In this document: in pieces, positions 20,740 through 28,747 of the stretch
Layout of the letters: each line of letters opens with the position of its first letter
Numbering within the stretch: the stretch's first letter is position 1
Assembly: GCA_938005745.1 (NCBI GenBank)
Contig: CALLMM010000018.1
Coordinates: forward strand, 81,853 to 145,852
From: an uncultured Chthonomonadales bacterium
GTDB taxonomy: Bacteria; Armatimonadota; Chthonomonadetes; Chthonomonadales; CAJBBX01
DNA: 64,000 bases
Reading direction: 5' to 3'
Made by a program: the position numbers and the translations under genes
The notes under the pieces: model-generated
Databases searched by the model: none
What the model was told of the DNA's origin: nothing
The model's input: only the letters and a program-made list of their open reading frames with translations

Positions 20740-21132
20740 TTACCTGCCGTTATTGATCACGCTCTTCAAACCGCTGAAGAAGCTGCTGACGTACTGAATC
20801 AGGGTCTGGTAGCGCAGGGTGTTCTCCGCCATCTGCACCACCTCGCGCTCCATATCCACGTTGTTGCCGTCCAAACGCGCCGAGGTGGTCAGATCGCGCA
20901 CCGGTCGGGGCGCGTAGCCACGCATCGGGCGCACCGGAACGCCGGTCTGCGAAGAGAGCGTCTCGCCGACGGCACGGCGCAGGGCGGCTTCGAAGGGAAC
21001 CTCCTTGCGCTTGTAGCCGGGCGTATTGACATTGGCGAGGTTGTCGCTCAGCGCGGCGTGCCGGGCGGCAAGTCCGTCCAGCGCGCCCTGCGCCGTCAGA
21101 AAGGTTTCGGTCTGGAGTATCTTTTCGAGCAT
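20740..21132 (-). CDS. flgB: Flagellar basal-body rod protein FlgB
   Basis: AARHAALSDNLANVNTPGYKRKEVPFEAAL, VDMEREVVQMAENTLRYQTLIQYVSSFFSGLKSVINNGR. Confidence 0.96.
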   Translation of the reverse strand: MLEKILQTETFLTAQGALDGLAARHAALSDNLANVNTPGYKRKEVPFEAALRRAVGETLSSQTGVPVRPMRGYAPRPVRDLTTSARLDGNNVDMEREVVQMAENTLRYQTLIQYVSSFFSGLKSVINNGR

Positions 21133-21376
21133 CTTCTCGTCTCTAGTTATGCGAAAGGGGATCGGACGGTACGTTGATGATGATATCGCCGCGGGCGGAC
21201 GACAGAAAGCCGGTAAAAGTACGGAACGCAGTTAGAGGGATTATTGGCGCGCGGCGCGCCGGAATTTAGGCTGAAAGCGGGCTATTTGCGGGCGAGAGTC
21301 GAAAAAAAGTGAAATCCGGCTCAGAGCCTCCGATGTTTTTTTCTGGAAACGGAAGGAAGTCGGGGTTCGGGTGTCC

Positions 21377-21444
21377 AAACAGAGCATAGCCGGGTCAGTC
21401 TGCGTTGCGCGCCAGCCTGCGCCGCGCGGGGTGACCGCCTGTTT
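21377..21444 (+). promoter_or_regulatory. Candidate structured 5' leader upstream of the 21519 gene
   Basis: Nested complementary segments AAACAG(377-382)/CTGTTT(439-444) and GGTCA(393-397)/TGACC(432-436) around a GC-rich inner region. Confidence 0.35.
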
Positions 21445-21518
21445 AACGTGGATTTGCTGCAGCGATCGAAACATGGAAAAGAGGCTGCAGCCAACTCACT
21501 ACCAAAGGAGGATGGTTC

Positions 21519-22022
21519 GTGAAAAAGATTGGCTGGCTTGTGGGGTGTGCGCTGCTTCTGCTGCTGATGCATGGTTCCGCCCAGGCTCAGCTCGGAGCGG
21601 ATAACGATCTCTCCCGCAACTGGAATCTCCGGGCAGGCTTCTTCATTCCCGAGCGGGAAGAGGCGCGTGCCGCAGAGGGCGATGTCTGGGTGACCTTCGG
21701 CGCAGAGCGAAAATTCTACGAGGCAGAGCGCTACAGCGCGACCCTCAGCATTGACTACTACGGATCGGGCAAAATCTACAACGTCCCGATTATGATGAAC
21801 CTTCGCGGAGAGACCAACCGATTTCGCTACGGGGCGGGCGCCGGCTTCGGCATCTCCCATGACCTCAATGAGGGCATTCTCGGGTTCGCTTACAATCTGG
21901 GCATCGGCTATACGCTGCTGCAGGGCAAGAACCCGATCTCGTTTGACGTACGCTATATGGGTCTGAGCACCGGCGGCGGACAGTTGAACGGCTGGCAGTT
22001 CACTCTGGGCTATCAGTTCTAG
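21519..22022 (+). CDS. Secreted/outer-membrane beta-barrel-like protein, hypothetical
   Basis: Signal peptide MKKIGWLVGCALLLLLMHGSAQAQ, alternating beta-strand pattern and terminal Phe (WQFTLGYQF); RBS AAAGGAGGA. Confidence 0.75.
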   Translation: MKKIGWLVGCALLLLLMHGSAQAQLGADNDLSRNWNLRAGFFIPEREEARAAEGDVWVTFGAERKFYEAERYSATLSIDYYGSGKIYNVPIMMNLRGETNRFRYGAGAGFGISHDLNEGILGFAYNLGIGYTLLQGKNPISFDVRYMGLSTGGGQLNGWQFTLGYQF

Positions 22023-22051
22023 AGCGGCTGCCAGAACAACGTACACGCCTT

Positions 22052-22088
22052 ACGACAGCGACGGGACCGGTTCCCGTCGCTGTCGTTT
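22052..22088 (+). terminator. Intrinsic terminator
   Basis: Perfect 15-bp stem ACGACAGCGACGGGA/TCCCGTCGCTGTCGT with 5-nt loop, followed by TT. Confidence 0.8.
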
Positions 22089-22163
22089 CCGGGAGCGTTC
22101 CGCCGCCCCGCCTGCAAAGAGTGCCGGAAACCGTCCGACGCGCCATCCCCTCCGGCGATCTCC

Positions 22164-22192
22164 TTGACGGGCGAACCTTTTTTCGTTATAAT
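22164..22192 (+). promoter_or_regulatory. Sigma70-type promoter for the GT2 gene
   Basis: TTGACG-N17-TATAAT. Confidence 0.75.
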
Positions 22193-22234
22193 GAAACAGT
22201 TTTCAAGCTGGAAGGGTTATCAAGGAGCCAGAGC

Positions 22235-23011
22235 GTGTCTATCGGCGGCAGCAGCGAACTCGACGAGTCCCCGCATCTTTCCATTGTGATTCCCGCCTAC
22301 AACGAGGAAGCCCGGATCGGCGCGACCCTCTCGCGTATGCTCTCCTATCTGGATGCGCAGGGGTTCCGCTACGAGATTCTGGTCGTGGACGACGGCAGCG
22401 CGGACCGAACGCGCGAGGTGGCGGCAGCGACCGCCGCCGAGCATGAGAACGTCCGCATCCTCCGCTACGAAGAGAATCGGGGCAAGGGACACGCGGTGCG
22501 CTACGGCATGTTGCAGGCGCGGGGCGACTTCGTTCTCTTCTCGGACGCCGACCTCGCCACCCCCATTGAAGAGATCGAGCCGCTCTTCGCCGCGCTGCGC
22601 GAGGGCTTCGATATCGCCATCGGCTCCCGCGATATGCCCGGCTCTCAGCTGGTGCGCAGGCAGTCGCTGATCCGCGAGATGGGCGGCAAGCTGTTCAACC
22701 GCTGCGTGCAGCTGCTGGCGGTGCCCGGCATCCGTGATACGCAGTGCGGCTTCAAACTCTTCACCCGCGCCGCCGCTCACAGCATCTTCCGCAACTGCCA
22801 GATAGATAACTTCTCCTTCGATGTGGAGGCACTCTATCTGGGCAGACAGCTGGGCTACTCCATCATCGAGGTTCCGGTGCGCTGGCAGCACATGGAAGGC
22901 AGCAAGGTGCGCTTCTTCCGCGACGCCTGGCGCATGCTCAAGACCCTGTGGCGCATCCGCGCCACCGACTACCGCCTTCAAAAAGCCGACTACGAACGCT
23001 CCATCCGATAG
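22235..23011 (+). CDS. Glycosyltransferase family 2 (dolichyl-phosphate glucose/mannose synthase-like)
   Basis: LSIVIPAYNEEARIGATLSRML, EILVVDDGSADRT, DADLATPIEEI, RDTQCGFKLFTRAAA. GTG at 22235 with AAGGAG is downstream of the promoter; the 22121 start is not. Confidence 0.92.
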   Translation: MSIGGSSELDESPHLSIVIPAYNEEARIGATLSRMLSYLDAQGFRYEILVVDDGSADRTREVAAATAAEHENVRILRYEENRGKGHAVRYGMLQARGDFVLFSDADLATPIEEIEPLFAALREGFDIAIGSRDMPGSQLVRRQSLIREMGGKLFNRCVQLLAVPGIRDTQCGFKLFTRAAAHSIFRNCQIDNFSFDVEALYLGRQLGYSIIEVPVRWQHMEGSKVRFFRDAWRMLKTLWRIRATDYRLQKADYERSIR

Positions 23012-23031
23012 TCTCCCGCCCTGACACCCGC

Positions 23032-23760
23032 ATGAATGTCGAAGAATATGAACGCATGTTCCGTCTCGAAGACTCGTACTGGTGGTTCGTCGGGCGGCAC
23101 CATCTGATTCTGACCTTTCTGCAGGCGCAGTACGGCGGGCGCCGCGATCTGACGATCCTGGACATCGGCTGCGGAACCGGCGCGATGTCCCGGAAACTGG
23201 CGCAGTGGGGAGCGGTCGTCTCCGCCGACTTCAGCCCGCTGGCGCTCACCTACTGCCGCCGCCGCGACCTCCATCAACTGTGTGTGGCGGACGCCATGCG
23301 CCTTCCTTTCCGGGACAACTCTTTCGATGTGGTGGTCGCGCTGGACATTCTGGAGCATCTCCCGGACGATCAGGCGGCGCTGTGCGAGTTTCACCGGGTG
23401 CTGAAGCCGGGCGGGCGCGTCATCGCCACCGTTCCCGCCTACCCGTCGCTGTGGAGCGGGCACGATGTCGCGCTGATGCACTTCCGCCGCTATGTGGCGC
23501 GGGAGGTGCGCGAGCGTTTCACCGCCGCCCGTCTGAAGATCGAGAAGCTCTCCTACGCCATGACCCTCCTCTACCCGGTCGTCTGGCTGATGCGCCGGGT
23601 CATTCTGCCGAAAGACGCCCCGCCGCAGGCTTCCCTGGTGTCGGTGCCGGGACCTGTCAACCGCCTGCTGGTGCGGCTCCTGTCAGGCGAGAACGCGCTG
23701 ATCCGCCGGGTAAGCCTCCCCTTCGGGGTCACCGTCTTCTGCATGGCGGAGCGCGGCTGA
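23032..23760 (+). CDS. Class I SAM-dependent methyltransferase
   Basis: ILDIGCGTGAMSRKLAQWG, FDVVVALDILEHLPDDQAAL, VLKPGGRVIATVPAY. Confidence 0.92.
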   Translation: MNVEEYERMFRLEDSYWWFVGRHHLILTFLQAQYGGRRDLTILDIGCGTGAMSRKLAQWGAVVSADFSPLALTYCRRRDLHQLCVADAMRLPFRDNSFDVVVALDILEHLPDDQAALCEFHRVLKPGGRVIATVPAYPSLWSGHDVALMHFRRYVAREVRERFTAARLKIEKLSYAMTLLYPVVWLMRRVILPKDAPPQASLVSVPGPVNRLLVRLLSGENALIRRVSLPFGVTVFCMAERG

Positions 23761-23770
23761 ACGTCCCGAC

Positions 23771-24670
23771 ATGATCTCTCTGCTCCTGCTGCTTCCCGTC
23801 TGCGCCTGCCTGTACGCGCTGCTGCGCTATATGCGCGACATCGAGCCGCGCCGCATCGAGATCACCCGCCATGAGGTCTTTGCGGAAGATCTGCCGCCGG
23901 AACTGGACGGACTGACCATCTGCCAGGTGTCCGACACGCATATTACCGCGCATGGACGCCACGAAGACGCCATCGCACAGGCGATCCGCTCCGTTCGCGC
24001 CGACCTGTATGTGCTCACCGGCGACATGATCCTCTTTCAGGAGGGCATTCCGGCGTTTCTGCGCTGGCTGGACGCGCTGGGCGATTCGCTGCGCCCGGCG
24101 GTAGCGGTGCTGGGCAACGCCGAACACAAGTCGTTTGTGCGCGGGGAAGAGGTCGTGCAGGGACTGGAGGAGCGGGGCGTGCCGATGCTGAACAATAGGG
24201 TTATACAGTATCCGGTGCGCGGCGTGACCCTGCAGATCGTCGGGGTGGACGACCCGCACACCGAACACAGCGACTTCGCCCGCGCCTTTGCCGGGGCGAA
24301 GCCCGACTGCTGGACGCTGCTGCTGTGCCACTCGCCGGACGGAGCCGCCGACCTGCGCGGACGCCGCGCAGACCTGATGCTGAGCGGACATACGCACGGC
24401 GGACAGATCCGCCTGCCGCTTCTGGGCGCGCTCATGTCCAACACGAAACGGGTGCGGGGGCTGGTGGCGGGATGGTACTCCGGCGCGCAGCTGCAACGCC
24501 GCGCGGGGAGCGAGGTCGGCGCCACGCGGCTCTATGTGTCGCGGGGGCTGGGAACCAGCAACGTCCCCTATCGCCTCTTCTGCCGCCCGGAACTGCCGCT
24601 CTTTATGCTCCGCTGCCGACGGCGCGACGGGGAGCAGGCGTCGGACGGCTCGCGGCATCCGACAGGATAG
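23771..24670 (+). CDS. Metallophosphoesterase, membrane-anchored
   Basis: LTICQVSDTHI, LYVLTGDMI, VLGNAEH, LMLSGHTHGGQIRLP; N-terminal TM. Confidence 0.93.
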   Translation: MISLLLLLPVCACLYALLRYMRDIEPRRIEITRHEVFAEDLPPELDGLTICQVSDTHITAHGRHEDAIAQAIRSVRADLYVLTGDMILFQEGIPAFLRWLDALGDSLRPAVAVLGNAEHKSFVRGEEVVQGLEERGVPMLNNRVIQYPVRGVTLQIVGVDDPHTEHSDFARAFAGAKPDCWTLLLCHSPDGAADLRGRRADLMLSGHTHGGQIRLPLLGALMSNTKRVRGLVAGWYSGAQLQRRAGSEVGATRLYVSRGLGTSNVPYRLFCRPELPLFMLRCRRRDGEQASDGSRHPTG

Positions 24671-24720
24671 TCTCCGCGCCGCACGAACAGAACCCAGACT
24701 ATCATCACAGGGAGATGAGG

Positions 24721-25779
24721 ATGAACTTTGATCTGCTGAAGCGCCTGTGCGAGACGCCGGGCGTGCCGGGGCGCGAGGAGCCGATTCGCGCGCTGGTAGT
24801 CGAGGCGCTCACGCCGTTAACCGACACGCTCACGCTGGACACGATGGGCAACGTGATCGGACTCAAGCGCGGCTCCGGCAACGGTCCGCGCGTCATGCTC
24901 GCCGCCCACATGGACGAGATCGGCTTCCTGGTCAAGTATATCGAAGAGAAAGGCTTTCTGCGCCTGCAGCCGCTCGGCGGCTGGGATCCGCGCACGATGG
25001 TCGCCCAGCGCGTCTATGTGCACGGCTTCGCCGGAGAGACCCTGCTCGGGACGCTGATGCCCGCCGCCCGTCCGATCCATCTGCTGACCCCCGAAGAGTT
25101 GAACAAGCCGCCGCGAATCGAGGAGTTCTTCGTTGATCTGGGGCTGCCCGGCGAGGAGGTGAAGAAGCGGGTGGAGATCGGCGACGCCGTTACGATGGCG
25201 CGCACCGCCGAGCGGGTCGGCAACAACGTCGTCAGCAAGACGCTGGACAACCGCGTGAGCGTGTTCGTGATGATCGAGGCGCTGAAGGCGGTCGGAACGC
25301 ACGCCTGCGACATTCTGGCGGTGGCGACCACGCAGGAGGAGGTGGGGCTGCGGGGCGCGACCACGGCTGCCTACGCGCTGGAGCCGGACATCGGCATCGC
25401 CCTCGATGTGACCATCGCCAACGACTACCCGGGTCCCGCCGAGCAGGATCAGATCACGAAGCTGGGCGGCGGCGCGGCGATCAAGATCATGGACTCCTCG
25501 CTGCTGTGCCATCCGAAGCTGGTGCGCCACTTCCGCGATGTCGCCGAGAAGCACGGCATCCCCTATCAGCTGGAGATCCTCTCACGCGGCGGAACCGACG
25601 CCGGCGGCATTCAGCGTTCGCGCGGCGGCGTCCCGAGCTTCACGCTCTCGATCCCGACCCGCTATATTCACTCCGTCAACGAGACCGCCTGCGTCTCGGA
25701 CATCGAAGCCTGTATCACCCTGCTGGCGCGCTATCTGGAGGAGGCGGGAACCCGCGACTACGGCTACGCGCAGACCTAG
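24721..25779 (+). CDS. M42 family metallopeptidase (aminopeptidase/endoglucanase type)
   Basis: CETPGVPGREEPIRALV, VMLAAHMDEIGFLVKYIEEKGFLRLQPLGGWDPR, VATTQEEVGLRGATTAAY, GGTDAGGIQRSRGGVPS. Confidence 0.95.
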   Translation: MNFDLLKRLCETPGVPGREEPIRALVVEALTPLTDTLTLDTMGNVIGLKRGSGNGPRVMLAAHMDEIGFLVKYIEEKGFLRLQPLGGWDPRTMVAQRVYVHGFAGETLLGTLMPAARPIHLLTPEELNKPPRIEEFFVDLGLPGEEVKKRVEIGDAVTMARTAERVGNNVVSKTLDNRVSVFVMIEALKAVGTHACDILAVATTQEEVGLRGATTAAYALEPDIGIALDVTIANDYPGPAEQDQITKLGGGAAIKIMDSSLLCHPKLVRHFRDVAEKHGIPYQLEILSRGGTDAGGIQRSRGGVPSFTLSIPTRYIHSVNETACVSDIEACITLLARYLEEAGTRDYGYAQT

Positions 25780-25935
25780 TTCGCAGCGCAGATTCGCTCC
25801 TCTGTTTCCGCCCCATCCCCTCCGCTCCGAGTAGGTCTCGTCGTGCGCGGACAACGGGCTTGTGCGCTCTCCCGGAGTCCATAGAACTGTAAGGAGAACA
25901 GAGGATATGAGTAATATTGCGATAATACGGCGACG

Positions 25936-26199
25936 ATGTGCAGGGCGCTGGCGTTGAATGAGCGGGAGGTGCGCGAGCGGACGAAGCACCACTTTCTGGG
26001 ATGCTGGTGCGCCTGGGCAAACGCTCTCTCCCTCTGCAGCTTTCTGCCCAACACCCTGTACGCTCCGGGAGCGCTCTTGAGCCTGGCTGCCGTTGCCATG
26101 TGGCTGCGGGTAAAGTGGGTGACGGAGACCGTCTTCGGTTATGGCATGCAGAGCCACTATGAGTCGGCGCTGCGGAGTAAGGAAGAGATGCTGAGCTGA
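25936..26199 (+). CDS. Small two-TM-helix protein, possibly frame-disrupted
   Basis: ALNEREVRERTKHHFLGCWCAWANALSLCS...LYAPGALLSLAAVAMWLRVKWVTE; see finding on flanking frames. Confidence 0.45.
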   Translation: MCRALALNEREVRERTKHHFLGCWCAWANALSLCSFLPNTLYAPGALLSLAAVAMWLRVKWVTETVFGYGMQSHYESALRSKEEMLS

Positions 26200-26265
26200 A
26201 GCGTATGGAAGAGATTCAGAAGATGCTGGAGCGTCTCGTCTTCGGCAATCGGTGAGAAGGAGACC

Positions 26266-27288
26266 ATGCGGCGTGTGACGATACTTGGGGCGGGAAGCTG
26301 GGGGACGGCGCTGGCGACGCTGCTGGGGCGCGTCGAGCGCGTTACGCTCTGGGCGCGGGATGCCGACCTGGTCGCGGCGATCCGGGCGGAACGGGAGAAC
26401 CGCCGCTACCTGCCCGGCATCCCGCTGGCGGAGAACATCGCCGTCACCGACCGCCTGCCCGACGCGCTGGCAGGGGCGGAGTGCGTCGTCTTCGCGATTC
26501 CCTCCGCCGGGATGCGGGAGGTCGCCGCCGCCGCCGCGCCCTCTCTGCCCAAAGACGCCCTGCTGGTCAACGCCTCCAAAGGACTGGAGGAGAGCAGCGG
26601 CTTGCGTATGTCGGAGGTGATCGCGGAGTCGATTGCCCCGCTCTCCGATCCCTCCTCCTCGCCGCTTCCACGAATCGCCGCGCTCTCCGGACCCAATCTG
26701 GCGCTGGAGGTGGCGCGCGGGATCCCGACCGCCAGCGTCGCCGCCTCCGTCTCCGCCGAAACCGCCCGCGCCTGTCAGCAGCTCTGGATGGGTCCGACTT
26801 TCCGGGTCTATGCCAGCAGCGACCTGATCGGGGTGGAGCTGGCGGGGGCGATGAAGAACGTGATCGCTATCGGCGCGGGGGTCTGCGAAGGAATGGGCTT
26901 CGGCGACAACAGCCGGGCGGCGCTGATGACGCGGGGGCTGGCGGAGATCACCCGGCTCGGGGCGGCGCTCGGCGCGCAGCCGGCGACCTTTCTGGGGCTG
27001 GCGGGGGTCGGCGACCTGATCGCCACCGGGGGCAGCCGCCTCTCCCGCAACTACCGGGTCGGTCTCGGACTCGGGCAGGGCAGGGCGCTGGAGGCGATTC
27101 TGCAGGAGATCGGGCAGGTGGCGGAGGGCGTCCCCACCACCCGCGCCATCTGCCTGCTGTCGCGGCGCGCCGGCGTGGAGATGCCGATCTCCGAAGCGCT
27201 GTATGCCGCGCTCTTTGAAGGAGCCTCCATCCGCGACCTGCTTCTGCAGCTGATGCTGCGTCCCCCGCGCCGCGAGGATGAGCTTTAA
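26266..27288 (+). CDS. gpsA: NAD(P)-dependent glycerol-3-phosphate dehydrogenase
   Basis: VTILGAGSWGTALATLLG, LSGPNLALEVARGIPTA, GVELAGAMKNVIAIGAGVCEGMGFGDNSRAALMTRGLAEI. Confidence 0.97.
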   Translation: MRRVTILGAGSWGTALATLLGRVERVTLWARDADLVAAIRAERENRRYLPGIPLAENIAVTDRLPDALAGAECVVFAIPSAGMREVAAAAAPSLPKDALLVNASKGLEESSGLRMSEVIAESIAPLSDPSSSPLPRIAALSGPNLALEVARGIPTASVAASVSAETARACQQLWMGPTFRVYASSDLIGVELAGAMKNVIAIGAGVCEGMGFGDNSRAALMTRGLAEITRLGAALGAQPATFLGLAGVGDLIATGGSRLSRNYRVGLGLGQGRALEAILQEIGQVAEGVPTTRAICLLSRRAGVEMPISEALYAALFEGASIRDLLLQLMLRPPRREDEL

Positions 27289-28706
27289 GCCCGTCTCAGC
27301 GCGGCGCGATATCCGTCGAGCAGCCGCGCCAGTCCCTGCGGAGCCAGATCGGGCGCCAGAAATCGCTCCGATCTGCCCGCATCCTCCAGCAGCCGTTCCG
27401 CCGCCAGATAGCCGCTGCGCGCCGCGCTCTCCATCGTGGAGGGCCAGCCGGTGCGCGTCCACTCCCCGGCAACGTAGAGGTTCTCGATCGGGCTTCGCTG
27501 ATCCGGGCGCAGCGACTCCACGCCCGGCATCGGCGAGAAGGTCGCCTTGCGCTCCTTGAGCACCTGCGATTTGAGAAGGACGGCGGAGCGGGTCTGCGGC
27601 AGGGCGGCATGGACATCGGCGATCACCTGCTCCAGGATCTCCCGGTTGGTTCGCGCCGTCAGTTCCCGATCCGCGCTGATCACCATGCTCAGATAGGCTC
27701 CTGAACCCGGCGGAAGGTCGAAGTTGAGGGTTTTGTTGAAAATCCAGTCGGTGGGGCGATCCAGCAGCGCGACGGCGTGCGGGCAGTCAATCGGGCGGTC
27801 AAACCAGAGATGCACCCCGATAATCGGGGAGAACTCGATCCGGCGAAGGTTCTCGAAATAGGGAACGCCCCGCGTCGCCTCCGGAGGAAGCAGTTTGAGG
27901 AGCAGATCGAACGGCAGCGCGCTCACAAAGGCGTCGGCGGTTACCAGACGACCGCTGGCGAGCGTGATCCCGGCGATGCGTCCCTCCTCCAGATGCGCCC
28001 GCTCGACGATAGCGCGCAGATGGACGCTGCCGCCGCGCCTCTGCAGAAACCGCTGCGTCGGCTCGGTGTAGAGCGTGCCGAGAGGAACGCGCGGAATGCC
28101 GAAGTGGTAGGCGCGCGGGTGCATCAGAAAGCCGTCGCGGAATATCTTGAAGGCGTGAGCGCAGGAGATGCGGCTCAGATCCTCATTGCACGCGCTGACC
28201 AGCACCGGCTCCCAGAACCGGCGAATGGCGCGTTCGGTCTGCCTCTGCCGCCTGAACCAGGTTCCGATGTCCAGCGTCTCATACCCCGGCTCCGGCTTTG
28301 CGCGCACCATCGCCAGCATTCCCCGCGCAATGGCGATCTTGTCGCGCAAGCCGAGGGAGCGAAACGCCAGGAACGACAGGGAGGTGTGCAGGGGGGCGGG
28401 CAGACCGCAGCCCGCGATCGCGGAGCGTCTGCCCGCGCTGTCCAGGAACTCGATCACGTCGAAGTAGCGGATGCAGTCGTGGACGCCCAGCCGCTCCAGC
28501 AGATCCGCCAGATTGGTGCAGCAGCGCATGGTACCATGCTGGCAGACATCCAGCCGCTCGCCCGTCTCCCGCTCGATGAAGGAGGAGGCGCGCCCGCCCA
28601 GCAGGGGACGCTTCTCGTAGATTTCGACCGTCAGACCGGCTTGCGCGAGGGCGGTCGCCGCCGCGATGCCCGCCACGCCCCCGCCGATGACCACGACCCG
28701 TTTCAC
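27285..28706 (-). CDS. hpnE: Hydroxysqualene dehydroxylase HpnE-like FAD amine oxidase
   Basis: VVVIGGGVAGIAAATALAQAGLTVEIYEKRPLLGGRASSF; clustered with two squalene/phytoene synthase-like genes. Confidence 0.88.
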   Translation of the reverse strand: MKRVVVIGGGVAGIAAATALAQAGLTVEIYEKRPLLGGRASSFIERETGERLDVCQHGTMRCCTNLADLLERLGVHDCIRYFDVIEFLDSAGRRSAIAGCGLPAPLHTSLSFLAFRSLGLRDKIAIARGMLAMVRAKPEPGYETLDIGTWFRRQRQTERAIRRFWEPVLVSACNEDLSRISCAHAFKIFRDGFLMHPRAYHFGIPRVPLGTLYTEPTQRFLQRRGGSVHLRAIVERAHLEEGRIAGITLASGRLVTADAFVSALPFDLLLKLLPPEATRGVPYFENLRRIEFSPIIGVHLWFDRPIDCPHAVALLDRPTDWIFNKTLNFDLPPGSGAYLSMVISADRELTARTNREILEQVIADVHAALPQTRSAVLLKSQVLKERKATFSPMPGVESLRPDQRSPIENLYVAGEWTRTGWPSTMESAARSGYLAAERLLEDAGRSERFLAPDLAPQGLARLLDGYRAALRRA

Positions 28707-28747
28707 TCCGCCTCCCGTCTGCGGAAACCGGAACGCCGTCTCATGCG

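Noticed and set aside
21377-21444. c-di-GMP (GEMM) riboswitch
   Set aside because: Considered because of the leader structure, but conserved GEMM core sequences are not present.
25582-27462. 626-aa minus-strand ORF across the M42 peptidase and gpsA
   Set aside because: No family motifs; antisense to two clear genes; composition typical of spurious high-GC ORFs.
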